Positions 30,004-41,050 of a stretch of 64,000 nucleotides of DNA are shown here, piece by piece. Numbering within the stretch: position 1 is the stretch's first letter; each line of letters begins with the position of its first letter. Origin of the DNA: Eragrostis nindensis. Its lineage: Eukaryota > Streptophyta > Magnoliopsida > Poales > Poaceae. The position numbers were made by a program, and so were the translations under genes. The notes beneath the pieces were generated by a model. The model was not told the origin of the DNA. It worked only from the letters and a program-made list of their open reading frames with translations, and did no database searches. The stretch lies in assembly GCA_012490785.1 (NCBI GenBank), contig JAAXCT010000564.1, positions 310,001 through 374,000 of the forward strand, read 5' to 3'.

Positions 30004-31664
30004 CATGCCTTTGGTGATATTTCTACTGTGTCGTAAAAATGCCAACAACGGTTTTCTTGGTGCCCTTCTCCTTTGGAGCTATTTCTGGTGCTTTTCTTTC
30101 TACACCCTTGGTGTATGGAGGGTCTACCGTGCCCCTTCCACCCGTAGTGGTCGCCGCATTTACATTCTCATGCGGGTTGATTTTAGGTTGTCCTGGAAGT
30201 TTCCCCGCGCGAGAAGAGTCTACAGCTTAAGCAATCTGTGCTATTTGGGTTTCTACCATTTTGTTATGGCTTAGCTGATTTAGCAGAGCAGTGTTGAACA
30301 TTGCTTGCTTGGAATCTATGCTTTCTTGGGCCTTATCAGTAGTTATAAACTTATTACTAATGCTTTCGTTGATCTTAACTTGGCCTAGTACTAGTTCCTT
30401 GATAGAAGGTTCAAAGCGAGAGAAATTATGAGAGTTACCTCCTTTTTTTTTTAGGCGAATAGCAGGGGAGTCCCCTACTAATTTTCTATTAATTTTCCAA
30501 AAGTTTAATATACATGGTACAAGCCCAAGGCCCAAAAGAAGACCCTAATAAGAAAGAGTTACTGTAATTTACATAACCAATCATCTACAAAAAGCTTTAA
30601 ACTTGGTTCTTATTGAAGGAGAACTCGGGCTTGGAGTTCCAACCGTTGTTGTTCTGGGGGCGGAACCATAACCGTTGTAGTTGAGGAAGTTGCATTCTTC
30701 CTCCCTTACATTGGGGCAATTGATCCCCATATGCCCCGTGTTGCCACACTCTTCACAAGTCATGTGGGCATCAACAGCTTGCAGAGTTTGTGGAGTGTCC
30801 ACCTTGCGAAGGAGCTAGTCAAGCTTGATGGCCAGCATGTCCATAGTATCTACTTGGTAGGAGCCACTTGGTGTTCACCATTCCAGTTTTGGTTGGAGAC
30901 CATCTTCTCAATGAGCTTCTTAGCGGCTTTCACGCTAAGTGAGAAGAAATCGCCACCGAAGCGGTATCCAGGTGCTCACGTGCCGACGGCTTCAAGCCAT
31001 GGTAGAAGCTTTGTATGAGGAGCCATTCCTCGATGCCATGGTGGGGGCATGCAAGGTACTCCTGCAGACGTTCCCATGCTTTAGAGATAGACTCATTTGC
31101 GAGCTGTTAGAAGCCCGATATCTTGTTCCGTAAGGCAGCTGTTTTGCCTGGCGGAAAGAACTTGGCGAGGAAGCCATTGGAGCACGCCCTCCATGTGTTG
31201 AGTCTATCTTGGTTCGCATAGAACCATTGTAGGGCCTTCCCCAGAGAGAGAACGGAAAGACCTGCATGCGTATAGCGTCCTGAGGTGCATCCTTCATGGC
31301 GAGTAATCAGGAACCTTTGGAGATGAGCATTTGCATCCTCCGAAGGCTTCCCACAGAAGGAACTAACCTATATCATGTTGATAAGGGCCGACTTCAACTT
31401 GTAGTCCTTGTTGGTGAGTCGCGGGTTTGGACCCATGTGAATGTTCTCCATGGTAGTAGTAGAGAAATCCTGGATCGTCTTCACAACCAAGTCGGCCATG
31501 TTTGTTGTTGATGAGGTAGGGTCAACGACCGGTGGAGATGATCCTTTGAGAGCCAGAACTTTCGGCGTGGTACGTGTAGGAGGAGGGGTGAGTCTTGCTC
31601 GTGCCCTTCTCAAGAACTGTCCTGAGTCGGAGTGCAAATTTTCTGGTAGGTCGAAACCAGTCAT
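30004..31664 (-). pseudogene. Tat-type gypsy gag, decayed
   Basis: On the minus strand pieces of one gag gene appear in order: an N-terminal part (ADLVVKTIQDFSTTTMENIHMGPNP, 31368-31664), the capsid-like core with FPFSLWGR and further frameshifted segments (30992-31297), a CCHC knuckle (CEECGNTGHMGINCP, near 30750) and a Glu/Lys-rich tail with FEPSIKELV and ETQIAQIA (30227-30535). Several frameshifts and stops separate them, and a LINE fragment sits at 30439-30554. It ends against the broken end of the plus-strand LTR near 29980-30004. Protease and pol are lost. Confidence 0.75.
30439..30554 (-). mobile_element. 5'-truncated LINE 3' end
   Basis: A run of T followed by AGGCGAATAGCAGGGGAGTC is the reverse complement of a grass LINE 3' end plus poly-A. 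AGAGTTAC repeats on both sides (30431-30438 and 30555-30562) form the target-site duplication. It interrupts the gag remnant. Confidence 0.7.
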
Positions 31665-31780
31665 GCACGGTCTTATTTAATTCCACACAAGAAAACATGA
31701 TGAGGGTAATCCCGCAAAAGTAAGTGATGATATTTTACAACAAGTTTACAATGTTAAATTCAAACAACTAGCTACTACTT

Positions 31781-31797
31781 CCCCGACAACGGCGCCA
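31781..31797 (-). other. Primer-binding site of minus-strand gypsy
   Basis: TGGCGCCGTTGTCGGGG on the minus strand, a one-base variant of the tRNA-Asp site, lies 8 bp from the LTR. Confidence 0.8.
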
Positions 31798-31805
31798 GAA
31801 ATGCA

Positions 31806-33242
31806 TGTTGGCGGTTATTATGCATATTAATTAAATTCATTAATTCCGGAAGCACATGGAACACCATTGTAGCACTGCATCTTGGAGTATTACAGGGTTC
31901 ATGTTTATATTTCCGCAGGAAAGTAGAACGAAAGGATATTGAATTGTAACAATGTAATGTTTTTTGTTATGAAAATAACAATAAATAAATGCGAGAAAAG
32001 TAGATTAAATTGGGAGGACAACGACATAGAGATAACATTCCTAAATGTTTATCTTATATTTATTTTTTCAGTAAACAATCCTAAAAGATTATCTAATCTA
32101 ATTAAGGTCATGTACATACAAGTTTTTTGTTTCGGGGCATGACCATGCCAAGGCATGAACCGATGAAGCTAGTTCCCTACCCCAGGGAGATCACCTGCTA
32201 TCACGTCCCTATAGATATTAACGCGAATGTGGTGGATTACAGACACCGGTGCAGCTGTCACATGCATTCGCGGCTACCACATCATTCTATGGGGTTAAGA
32301 GTCAAACGTGCCAAGCCAAGCTCTAAGCGCCACACTAAGAACTAGCCCAGAGAAACTACCCCTGATCAATAGAGCAGTTCTATCTCAGAATAGAGAACGG
32401 AATTTCACCAAGCACGGACGCCATCTCCGACGGAGGCACGCACGTATTCTCTAGACATAATCACGAATCCCACAACATAACCTATATAGGCACTAACTTA
32501 ATTAAATAAATAAACTCAAAAGAATTATCTACTAAAAGAAATAAAAAAGAATAAACTAATTATATTAAATATACAAATATTTCCGGAACCCCAAGACAGC
32601 TTTCACTATCTACTCCACTCTACTCTAACTCCCAACGTAAAACTACTTCTACTCTACAACTAAAACGAGTAATGTAAAGACTTCTTGAATGAGGTGCAAT
32701 TTCTTCTGCTGCCGAGACCCTCATTTTACAGTCTCCATTGAACAGGGGGGTACTTGTAGGAGAGTGTGGAAGGCGGTGGAGTGGAGTGCGCGCCACTCTA
32801 GGCCGTCCGGCCTCGGGGGGTGGCTAGCTGGGCCCCCGATGTGGCGGTTGGCCACCGTCGTCCTCTGAATGCTCCATATTTGCTCCTGGTGGTGGCAACA
32901 TGGTCTGTTCGCGCGTGGGGGAGCAAGATTTGATGTAAGGGCAAAGTTAAGGTCCATTAGTTAACCTTCTAGAATGGCGGTGGAAGATTTCTAGTGTGGG
33001 CACTTGATCCTGTGTTTCGGGCCTGCATAGGAAGCCGAGGCCTTTGGGGATTGGACCAGGCCGGCTGGCCTATGTTATCTTCAACATCGGTCCACTTTCT
33101 TCCATTATTTACTCCTGCATCCATAAATCCACCAAAACTCGTGGAACTTTATTATCCTATCTAATATGCACAGAATCTTGGTAAATTACTTTTTATTTAC
33201 CCATATGTTAGCGGTCATTTATGGGTTTAACAACCGCCAACA
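31806..33242 (-). repeat. 5' LTR of minus-strand Tat-type gypsy
   Basis: This 1437-bp LTR has long inverted ends (TGTTGGCGGTT and AACCGCCAACA). It carries GC-rich quasi-palindromes AGGCCG-TC-CGGCCT (32800-32813) and AGGCCG-GC-TGGCCT (33058-33071), the first followed at 21 and 41 bp by weaker relatives (32821, 32841). No second LTR of this family is present, so the element is truncated. Confidence 0.8.
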
Positions 33243-33284
33243 GCCATTCTATCTGGTACCCCGATCAACTTCCAGAGTGGGTCA

Positions 33285-34450
33285 TCAGGACACAAACGAG
33301 ATAGGCATCAATGCTTCTTGACATAGCTCAGGTCCATCGCAAGGCAAGGAGAGGCGTCGTCGAGACGACCAATCTGGCCGAATGATCCCCAATGCCCGCT
33401 CCAGCTCCTCGCGCAACGGGTGCATCGAAGGCAGACATGCCACACCCCGAACTCGTCCTGCATCTGTTCCGTCAGCACCGGTCTCCGCTGCACTGACGCC
33501 TCGGGCACCTTGTAGCATGCGTACCACTACAAGGAAGGCCTGATGATGAGAGGGCCCGGCTCCTGCCTCGACCGTGCCAACGCGAGGATCTCGATTGCTC
33601 GGTCCAAGAGCCGGTGAAGCAACATGATGTGGAACTGGGTGGCAGTCAGGGTTCTTTTCCCTGTCGATGTGTATCTTGGAGCCGAACGCCCTGGAGACCT
33701 CAATGACGACGTCCTCCTGTCCAAGCATGTCATAGACAAGGTACACCACTGGCGCATTTGGGTGCTTCTAAATGCAGCAGATCACCTGGGATTGTCAAGA
33801 AGAGAATTGAAACTGCGTGAGAAATGCGGTGACTAGTTTTTGTGCTGCGATTTTCTGACTACTGATGTGGCAAAGTAGCAGGATGTAGAGGATGGAGTCG
33901 TGCTTGGTGGGCTACTGCAGGGTGCATCGCGCAAAGGCGCAGTCGAGGAAGATGTCATCGATTCAGCGCGATGGGTGGGGGAGGAGGGGCAGCACGTGGA
34001 GGCAGTCGGTCGTGACGCAGTAGTCGCCAGTGTGGAGCATGGTGCCGAAGGCGCCCTCGAAGTGGAATATCAACGCGCCTGCATATGGGATCAAGCAGTC
34101 AGGGATCCGAGGAGAAAAAGGGAGGAAACGGCAACGAGACAAGAGGTGGAGGAGATGGACCTGGGCAGTGGTTCGCATTGAAGGTGGTCATCGTGAAGTG
34201 GCCGTCAGGGTCAGGCACGAGCAGCAACGGCGTGGTGGCCTCCAGCTCCACGAACGCAGCACAGTCGAGCTATGGGAAGAAGCGGAGCGTGAGAAGGATG
34301 GTGACACTGTAGGCTTAGATGCACGAGGCGACGGCGGGTGCTAGCGATATCGTCGAGGTGGTCGCGGTAGGCGTGGGTGAGGAAGCGGTGGCACTTGAGC
34401 GACAAGGCCGGGTACCATGTGTCCATCGCGAATGGCACCCCTGGGGGCAT
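33285..34450 (-). pseudogene. SNM1/Apollo-type 5' exonuclease, pseudogene
   Basis: On the minus strand, starting near 34450, pieces of a metallo-beta-lactamase/beta-CASP DNA repair nuclease occur in order: MPPGVPFAMDTW, the metal-binding motif HRFLTHAYRDH (family HxHxDH; the second His is Tyr here), FHFEGAFGTMLHTGD (about 34050), DDIFLDCAFARCTLQ (about 33930), VVYLVYDMLGQEDVVIEVSRAFGSKI (about 33700), then GVWHVCL and LSYVKKH (33310-33450). At least four frame changes separate them and no introns are evident. The family trims DNA ends at cross-links and telomeres. The metal-ligand change and frameshifts show it is dead. It ends 43 bp from the gypsy LTR. Confidence 0.75.
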
Positions 34451-35449
34451 GTCTCCGCCGCTGCTTCCCGCAACCAGTTGCCTCCGCAGTGTTGCCCTCC
34501 CAATTTTTTGGGACGGAGCGGATGGGGGGAAAATGAGGCCGGAGTTTTTTCTTAGTGGTCGAGAACACTTCGCTTTCCTATATTTCAAACGCCCAGTCTA
34601 CTAGAATTAAGTTTAGATTTCTTTTAAATTCTTTGGACGAGGATTTATTTTGCTTTCATAAACAGGATTCTATTCTATTTCTTTATGTTCCAAATGGAAC
34701 CCAAATAGGGCTGCTACATACGTACCTGATTACAAAGTAAGGGAGGGCCAACAATGCCAATGCAACGCAAATTGTATGCTAGTAGTCGCAATGTTAATTC
34801 TTTGGAAGGGGGAACGGAGCGTCTTTGACCCTTTAGCCGCTGCAGTCTATTTTAAATCAATGGACCTTCCTGTGCGTACAGCAATAAAAGTCGACACGTT
34901 TGACCGTTAACTCTTTGGTGAGCTTGCACCCTCACGTGTCGATGAATATGCTACCTTCAACTCAATGGTTTGTCTTTCTATGTTCTGGTCATGTAAATTT
35001 CTGTGAGGGCATGTTGTTAACCAGCATTGCACTTGTTAACCATCACATTGCATTACTTCGGCACCAATTGTTGAGTTTCCAATTTATTTTATTTGATGTA
35101 CCCATAGGTAATAATTATTTTATTTGATGTACCCATAGGTAATAAAAGAACTGTTTTCAATTGCCATCACAACCTGAGTTCGCATCGTGGTGGTAAGTAA
35201 TGAGCTTCCCTGTGAGAGGTCTTGTGTTCGACCTCACTCTAGTTAAGTTTCTCTTTATTTTGATGACTTCAAACTTGTCATAATAACTAACGTACAATGC
35301 ATTCAAGTGGTTAATACGATCATAGTTACAATAAAGTTGTCGCAAGTTCGAATATTCGATCCTGCCAATTTATTTTATTTTTCACGTATTTGGTAAATAC
35401 GTTTTCATCCCAGGGATGCAGAAAAAAAAAGAAGAAGAAGGCTTTATGG
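34451..35449. other. Intergenic, with tRNA-like SINE traces
   Basis: No gene is visible. Two tRNA-like patches at about 35185-35245 and 35300-35365 contain box A-like TGGTAAG and box B-like GTTCGAC/GTTCGAAT words and may be SINE remains. A 25-bp direct repeat (TTTATTTGATGTACCCATAGG) occurs at 35086 and 35118. Confidence 0.35.
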
Positions 35450-35710
35450 TACTCCCTCCGCCCCAAAATATAAGCATTTCTGGGTTTAGTCAAAGTCAAA
35501 CTGTTTTAAATTTGACCCTCAACAACAAAAAATTAATAGCACTTGATTATATATAAATGGTGCTATTAGATTCGCCATGAAAGAAACTATGCTAATATGT
35601 AACTCTTTATATTAAATTTTTTTCAATTTTCTAAATATTGTTAGTCAAAGTTGATGATGTTTGACAGTCAACAAACACAGAAATGCTTATATTATGGGAC
35701 GGAGGTAGTA
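35450..35710. mobile_element. Stowaway MITE (Tc1/mariner)
   Basis: Ends CTCCCTCCGCCCCAAAATAT and, inverted, CTACCTCCGTCCCATAATAT, with TA duplications at 35450-35451 and 35709-35710. Internal TTAGTCAAAGT words are typical of this family. It is 257 bp and non-coding. Confidence 0.92.
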
Positions 35711-36394
35711 GGTTGATATTGGGCCAAATTGGCTAGGCTGCTCCAGATTCGGCCTAAAAATGGGCAAGCTATTTAGCAATCTGTAGGGCTGCAATAGAAT
35801 GTGAAAGTGGAGGGAGAATGGAGATGGGTCAGATTTGCTTTAGAGAAGGTTTGGCTTCGAACTTTTTTTATTTCTATTTCATATGAAACAAAAATGAATT
35901 CTCCCATGAATTTATGTTCGTAATTTTTTAAAATAATATTGTACGCAAAAATTGAGTCTTTAATTATAGTAAAAGAAACTTTTGGCAAAAAATACAATAA
36001 GCATCTTCAACAAAGCCCTTGCAAAAAAAAAATCTTAAAAAATAATTTTCATGTATTTAAAGTAGAAAAATCAGTTAGAAAATGAGATGTCAAGCTCACT
36101 CAATTTTATGACGAATTATCCAAATAGGGCCCCACATAAATGAATTTATATTTGTTGTATTTTAAGAAATATTGCACACCAATTAATACAATAAAGTAAT
36201 TTTTTACACATCAATCAATACATTAATGGTCTTTAAATAATACAATTAATAAATTAAATTCATTTTCTATATGATTTAATTAGAAATATTTTTTGTTAGC
36301 AACATTTTAAAATAGAATAATCAATGATAAAAATAAAATGTCAAGTTTGCATAATTTTGTGGGCCCCATAGAGTGCTCACTAGGATGCCACGTG
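35711..36394. other. AT-rich intergenic stretch
   Basis: Long A/T runs, no supported frame and no clear element ends. It leads into the repeat array at 36395. Confidence 0.5.
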
Positions 36395-36945
36395 GGCAAT
36401 TTTGCAGACACGGTCATTAGTGACGAAAAATGTTCCGACGTGTGAGCCCATAATGCGCTGACTGGACACCCACGTGGCATTATTCAAAGGCGCACGAAAT
36501 TAGTGACAAAAATTGTTTGATCGTGGGCCCCACGGTACCTGACATGTGGGCCCGCGAAGTGCTTCACAGGGCGCCATGTGGCACTATACGCGGACACAAG
36601 AAATTAGTGACAAAAATTGTTTGACCGTACGCCCGAGATACCTGAAATGTGGGTCTGCTCTTGCTGACTGATGCCACGTAGGCCAGCGACACCGGTGGTG
36701 CGAGGTTTAGTGACAAAAAATCCCCTATTATGTGGGTCCTAGTTGGTCGTCGTACTTGTAACAACAGTTTTAGTGACGAATCGGACCCTCAAAACAATAC
36801 GGTATACGGTTTTCCATCACAAAATCATGATGATATACGATGTTTCGTCACAAAAATGGCTTGTTAATGACGAAATACAAAAACATCATCAAAGTTGGTC
36901 GAAAACGGAAGAAACTCCTAAAATAGTGACGGATGTACGATAAAT
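36395..36945 (+). repeat. Transposon-type subterminal repeat array, copy 1
   Basis: Diverged units of about 104 bp carry the word TTAGTGACRAAAA at about 36416, 36498, 36602, 36706 and 36767, with GTGGGCCC, CCTGACATGTGG and GCCACGTGG words between. The block ends GTTGGTCGTCGTACTTGTAAC and continues to a GTTGGTCGAAAACGG segment near 36893. The same order recurs at 38290-39640. CACTA-like subterminal repeats are the best guess; no CACTA end is seen. Confidence 0.55.
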
Positions 36946-36962
36946 TCATCATTAATCAGCAA

Positions 36963-37590
36963 ATTTCTACTATTGTCCTCTTGATGAGAGGATTGCGGTT
37001 CTATGAGCTGCTTGTTGATCAAAACAACAACAATTATTGGAGGCTCAAGTCTAACGACTTTAGAGGTCACTATTCTCTCTTCCTAGGGGTAAACTACCAC
37101 TTCTTCTATGATGTTGGCATAGTTCGCTTCGAAAAGCCACATGGCCCCTTCACTTCCCTGTTGTTGGTCAGCATGACATAGACGACGCCAGTGGCTGGAT
37201 ACATCGTATTGTCAAATCATATTCCCCTTGATGAGAGGATTGCTGGTCTATGAGCTAACTGTTGATCCAAACAACAAAAAATATTGGAGGCTCAAGCCTG
37301 ACCACTTTGGAGGTCACTGTTCTCTCTTCCTAGGGGCAAACTACCCCTTCTTCTACAATGTGCCATGCCATGGCACGTCGCTCCAAGGTGGCCTTGTTTA
37401 TGTAACTTACTTGGGTTTCTGCGGCAGCCATGTTGGCATAGTTTTCTTCGATAAACCACATTGTCCCTTCGACTACAAGTGCATTTACTTCCCGGGTGTT
37501 GGTGCGCCCAAGCAGGTCTCTATGTTCTTCAGGCCTACCTCGTTAGATGTTTGGGTGTTTCATATTCTACTTTTTTTTTATGAACCAAGA
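36963..37590 (+). pseudogene. Two tandem DUF295-like gene fragments
   Basis: Two copies of one segment follow each other (36963-37180 and 37216-37590). The second reads YELTVDPNNKKYWRLKPDHFGGHCSLFLGANYPFF, then GGLVYVTYLGFCGSHVG, DKPHCPFDYKCIYFPGV, resembling the C-terminal beta-repeat domain of plant F-box/DUF295 proteins. The first is shorter, missing the GTSLQGGLVYVTYLG part. No start, F-box or introns are present. They lie between two copies of the same repeat array, which suggests capture by a transposon. Domain assignment is moderate. Confidence 0.5.
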
Positions 37591-37767
37591 TGTTTAAGTG
37601 TGTGCACTTGTAAGTAAGTGATCACGGGAGACTCCTACTTATGGATGTACTATTAAGTCAAATTTCATGATCGGGTTTATTAAATATATCCAAGTGTGCG
37701 CATGCACTAGCAGACGTTAAAATTACATGCACACAATAACGGAGCAGTTGCATGCTTGCAAAGGAAT

Positions 37768-37882
37768 ACTCCCTCCGTGGCTCCATTGCAGAATATAAGC
37801 ATTAATTTATGTGTTTGGTCAAAGTCAAACTTCATCAACTTTGACTATTAATAACAAATAATCCATAACGCTTGACATGCAT
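37768..37882 (+). mobile_element. Half of a Stowaway MITE
   Basis: ACTCCCTCCGTGGCTCC and the following AATATAAGCATTAATTTATG...GGTCAAAGTCAAACTT match the left half of the element at 35450-35710. The right end is absent. Confidence 0.75.
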
Positions 37883-39074
37883 TCTGCCAACTTTAGAACG
37901 GAGCTACTCCCTACTAAGACCTTTTCGCTTCCAGGCATTTCTTCTCTCACCTCGCGAGAGTCATCTGACATTCTGCCAACTACGACCCTGTTTCCATGAC
38001 TGGTGGGCCAGAAAACGGAAGGCAGATGCATAGACCAGTGAGAGTGCGATTTCGGAAGGCGAGTGCATCTGCGTCGATTCGGATATCTCTCGATCTGGAC
38101 AGTCCACCAGCACTTCGCCTCTCTCCCTTTTCCCTCTGCCTTCATCGTCACCTCCATGGATCCATCTAGTGGGCCTTTCAAATGCATATTACATGTTGGC
38201 ATTCCTCCCCTAGTGGGCCGCTCTGCGATATTGTGTCCCAAGCCGATGGCAATGGGCTCTACAGACCCAGACTGGCGGTCTCGTCTACAGTTTGGTCGTG
38301 GGCCCCAAAATACCTGACACATGGACACACTCTTGATGACCAGGATGCGACATTTGCATAATTCCCCGATACCATGAGTTTAGTGACGCATAATATTGAT
38401 GTGTGGGTCCATGTGCCATTAGTCATGGGCACAAGAAATTAGTGACGAAAAATGGTTGACCATGGCCCCCGTCCACCTCATGTTGGTTGAGTAGGTGGGT
38501 CCCACGGCGACATGTTGAATTGTTCGCGGCCACAACAAATCTTAGTGTTGAAAAATGTTTGACCACGGGCCCTGGTTCCACCTGACATGTGGCCCCATTA
38601 TATGGTACCCGTTCGACATGTGGCATTACCGGCGGGCACATGAAATTTGTGACGAAAATTGTTGAAATTTGGGCCCCGGATTACCTGACATGTGAATCCG
38701 CCGATGCTTCCTTGGGCAACATGTGGCATTACTTGCGGGCAACCGTTATCATTGACCAAAATAATTTGATCATGGGCCCGTATAACTTGACATTTGGGCC
38801 TGCAGCGTGTTTCATAGTGAGCCATGTGGTACCGTACGCCGGTGCAAGAAATTAGTGAAGAAATTTGTTTGACCGTGTGCCTCTGGATACCTGACATGTT
38901 GGTTCGCCTTTGCTGACTAGGGCGCTAAGTAGGCTAGATAGGCCGGTGGGCTGGGCTTTAGTGATGAATAAGGCCTCGACCTGTGAGTCCTCGTTGGTCG
39001 TCGTACTTGTAACAACATTTTTAGTGACGAATCAGCCACCAAAAAAGGCAACCCGGTGGCCCCGGACGGTACTG

Positions 39075-39465
39075 TTGGGGATGCAGAGCCCTCAACACAC
39101 CTTGCTGTTATTAGATGATGTAGTCGAAGCCCTCGGAACGTCCGCGTTGCTGGATGAGTGGAGCGGGTTGAAAGCAGTGCGATGCCCTCTGGTGAAGGAA
39201 CGTTCGTGTGAAGGGGCCTTCCGGTCGTCCGCGGTGCTGGACGAGTGGAGCGGGAGATCAAAAAGTTTCTATCGGAATGAATGTTATCACTGGCTCAGGG
39301 CCCAAAAAACCATTGTCATTACAGAGATTCTCCCCGCTATTTATAGAGGGGGAAGAGTTGTATTTTTACAAATAGATCCTTGGTCAACTCCGTTATGTCT
39401 CTCCGCAGTTCCTATTGCTTCCTTCTCACACCTGCTTGACCTTGACCCTTCGCACTAATTATGGT
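39075..39465. mobile_element. Possible small insertion flanked by GGTAC
   Basis: The sequence absent from the parallel position in copy 1 starts TGTTGGGG and contains a TATTTATAGAGGGG promoter-like word (39338). GGTAC lies on both sides (39070-39074 and 39466-39470). It could be a solo LTR, but its right end lacks the usual CA. Confidence 0.35.
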
Positions 39466-39534
39466 ACCCTTCGTAAAAAAAAGGATTGTGAATGACGAAA
39501 CACGAAAGCGTTACTAAAGTTGGCCGAAAACAGG

Positions 39535-39535
<1 letters not shown>

Positions 39536-39599
<64 letters not shown>
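39536..39599 (+). repeat. Poly-C homopolymer, 64 bases
   Basis: An uninterrupted run of 64 C followed by nine A lies where the parallel copy reads GGAAGAAACTCCTAAAATAG. Such a run is rare and its length is probably unreliable in the assembly. Confidence 0.9.
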
Positions 39600-39601
<2 letters not shown>

Positions 39602-39877
39602 AAAAAAATAGTGACGGAATTGGAAATCAGCCATCTGAAAAAGTCATAAATCAGTGGACCTCTTCTTGTGGTAGAAATACAGTTTCACAAAAGCTGCGAC
39701 TTTTAAATCAAAGTTGTTTATAACAATACATGGGTCAGATTGATTACACATGTAAATCATGCACCCAAATACGTACCACAAAACTACACATGAAAACCAT
39801 AACAACCACTCCCAGCATACAGATATATCCACGCAGTGGTACACAGGAAGCTAAGTACAACGGATATCAGCTTTACT

Positions 39878-41011
39878 CTAGAACTTGTTGTACCAGAAGA
39901 CGCCCTTGCTGTCCTCTTGCTCGACAAAGATGCATTCCTTGGCCTCGCGCCAGGTAGCCTCGATTACTGGCGTTGGGTCATACTGGTAGTACTCACCGAG
40001 AATAGGACGAATCGCCTTTGTCGCCTCCGTTGCGTGGTAGTGTGGAATGGTGGGGAACAGGTGGTGAGCAACGTGCGTGTCACCAATGTGGTGGAAGATA
40101 TTGTTGAGGATGCCGTAGTCACGGTCCACAGTTGACAGGGCACCTCGCAGCCAATCCCACTCGCTGGAGTCATAGTGGGGAAGAGCCGGGTGGGTGTGAT
40201 GCAGGTAAGTGATGAGCACAAGCCATGCGTTGACGATCATCAGCGGCACGCCGTAGAGCCGCACCAGCCACCAGAACCCGAACGCGGCTGCAAGTTTGTA
40301 CAGGGCAATTGAAACGGCGAGGATGCCGCCATCCGTGATTAAGATGTGGAGGCGCTCCCGGTCGTTGAAAATGGGGCTGTACGGGTCGAAGTGACTGGCA
40401 GAGCGCGGGTAAGGGCGCCCCGACGTGTTGAACGACAGGTACAGCAGCCATCCGATGGTGAGCCGCACGATGATGAGTGTGAGCCGACCGATGGAGTTGC
40501 TGCACATGTACTGGAATACTAGTGGCATCTCCGACTTCTGTGTCGGAACAAACGTCTCGTCTCGCTCCATGGAGCCAGTGTTGGAGTGGTGGCGCTGGTG
40601 GCTGTACTTCCACGAGAAGTAGGGAGCCAGAAGGGACGAGTGCAGCACAAGGCCAAGGGTGTCGTTGAAGAGCGGGAAGGCTGAGAACGCATGGTGCCCG
40701 CACTCATGCGCGATCACCCACACGCCGAAGAGCACGCAGCCCTGCGCGGCCCAGTAAATCGGCCAGGCGACCGAGTACTGGAGCACGCGTGGGAGAGCTG
40801 GGATGCCGACCAAGGCAGAGTAAAGGAGGCCCGCGGCAACCACAAGGTCGCGGATCAGGTAGTAGGAGGATTTGATGAGAGAACGCTGGAAGCAGTGTGG
40901 TGGGATAGCCTTCTTGATCTGCCCCAGCGTGAAGGGCGGCTTGTCCGTCGGAGGGCGCTGGAACGCCGCACCGCGGCCAAGGTGCTCCGGCCTCTTTTGC
41001 TCTTTCTCCAT
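39878..41011 (-). CDS. FAD2: FAD2-type oleate delta-12 (omega-6) desaturase
   Basis: This single open frame of 377 residues encodes an endoplasmic-reticulum membrane enzyme that converts oleate to linoleate on phosphatidylcholine, using cytochrome b5 electrons. The three histidine boxes are complete: HECGHH (102-107), HQRHH (138-142) and HVAHH (313-317), with Ala before the first box as in ordinary desaturases. Four to six hydrophobic spans lie at about 53-72, 80-100, 175-195 and 225-270. The C-terminus YNKF is the aromatic ER-retrieval signal. I chose the ATG at 41011 because it gives the usual FAD2 N-terminus (KPPFTLGQIKKAIPPHCF); the frame is open upstream. Unusual is Ala-Phe after HECGHHAFS. 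It lies head-to-head with a second FAD2-like gene 2.5 kb away. No frame damage is seen. Confidence 0.9.
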   Translation of the reverse strand: MEKEQKRPEHLGRGAAFQRPPTDKPPFTLGQIKKAIPPHCFQRSLIKSSYYLIRDLVVAAGLLYSALVGIPALPRVLQYSVAWPIYWAAQGCVLFGVWVIAHECGHHAFSAFPLFNDTLGLVLHSSLLAPYFSWKYSHQRHHSNTGSMERDETFVPTQKSEMPLVFQYMCSNSIGRLTLIIVRLTIGWLLYLSFNTSGRPYPRSASHFDPYSPIFNDRERLHILITDGGILAVSIALYKLAAAFGFWWLVRLYGVPLMIVNAWLVLITYLHHTHPALPHYDSSEWDWLRGALSTVDRDYGILNNIFHHIGDTHVAHHLFPTIPHYHATEATKAIRPILGEYYQYDPTPVIEATWREAKECIFVEQEDSKGVFWYNKF

Positions 41012-41050
41012 TATCCTGTATACTGCCGATAGCTGTGAACCAGGCAGTAC

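Larger units (their letters stand above)
38290..39640 (+). repeat. Transposon-type subterminal repeat array, copy 2
   Basis: Units of about 104 bp carry TTAGTGACGAAAA-type words at about 38379, 38437, 38541, 38645, 38851, 38957 and 39020, ending with the same GGTCGTCGTACTTGTAAC as copy 1. The following TGACGAAACACGAAAG...TTGGCCGAAAAC segment also parallels copy 1 but is split by a 390-bp insertion (39075-39465) and a poly-C run. Confidence 0.55.

Noticed and set aside
39520..39723. Poly-Pro protein
   Set aside because: It is the translation of the 64-C homopolymer.
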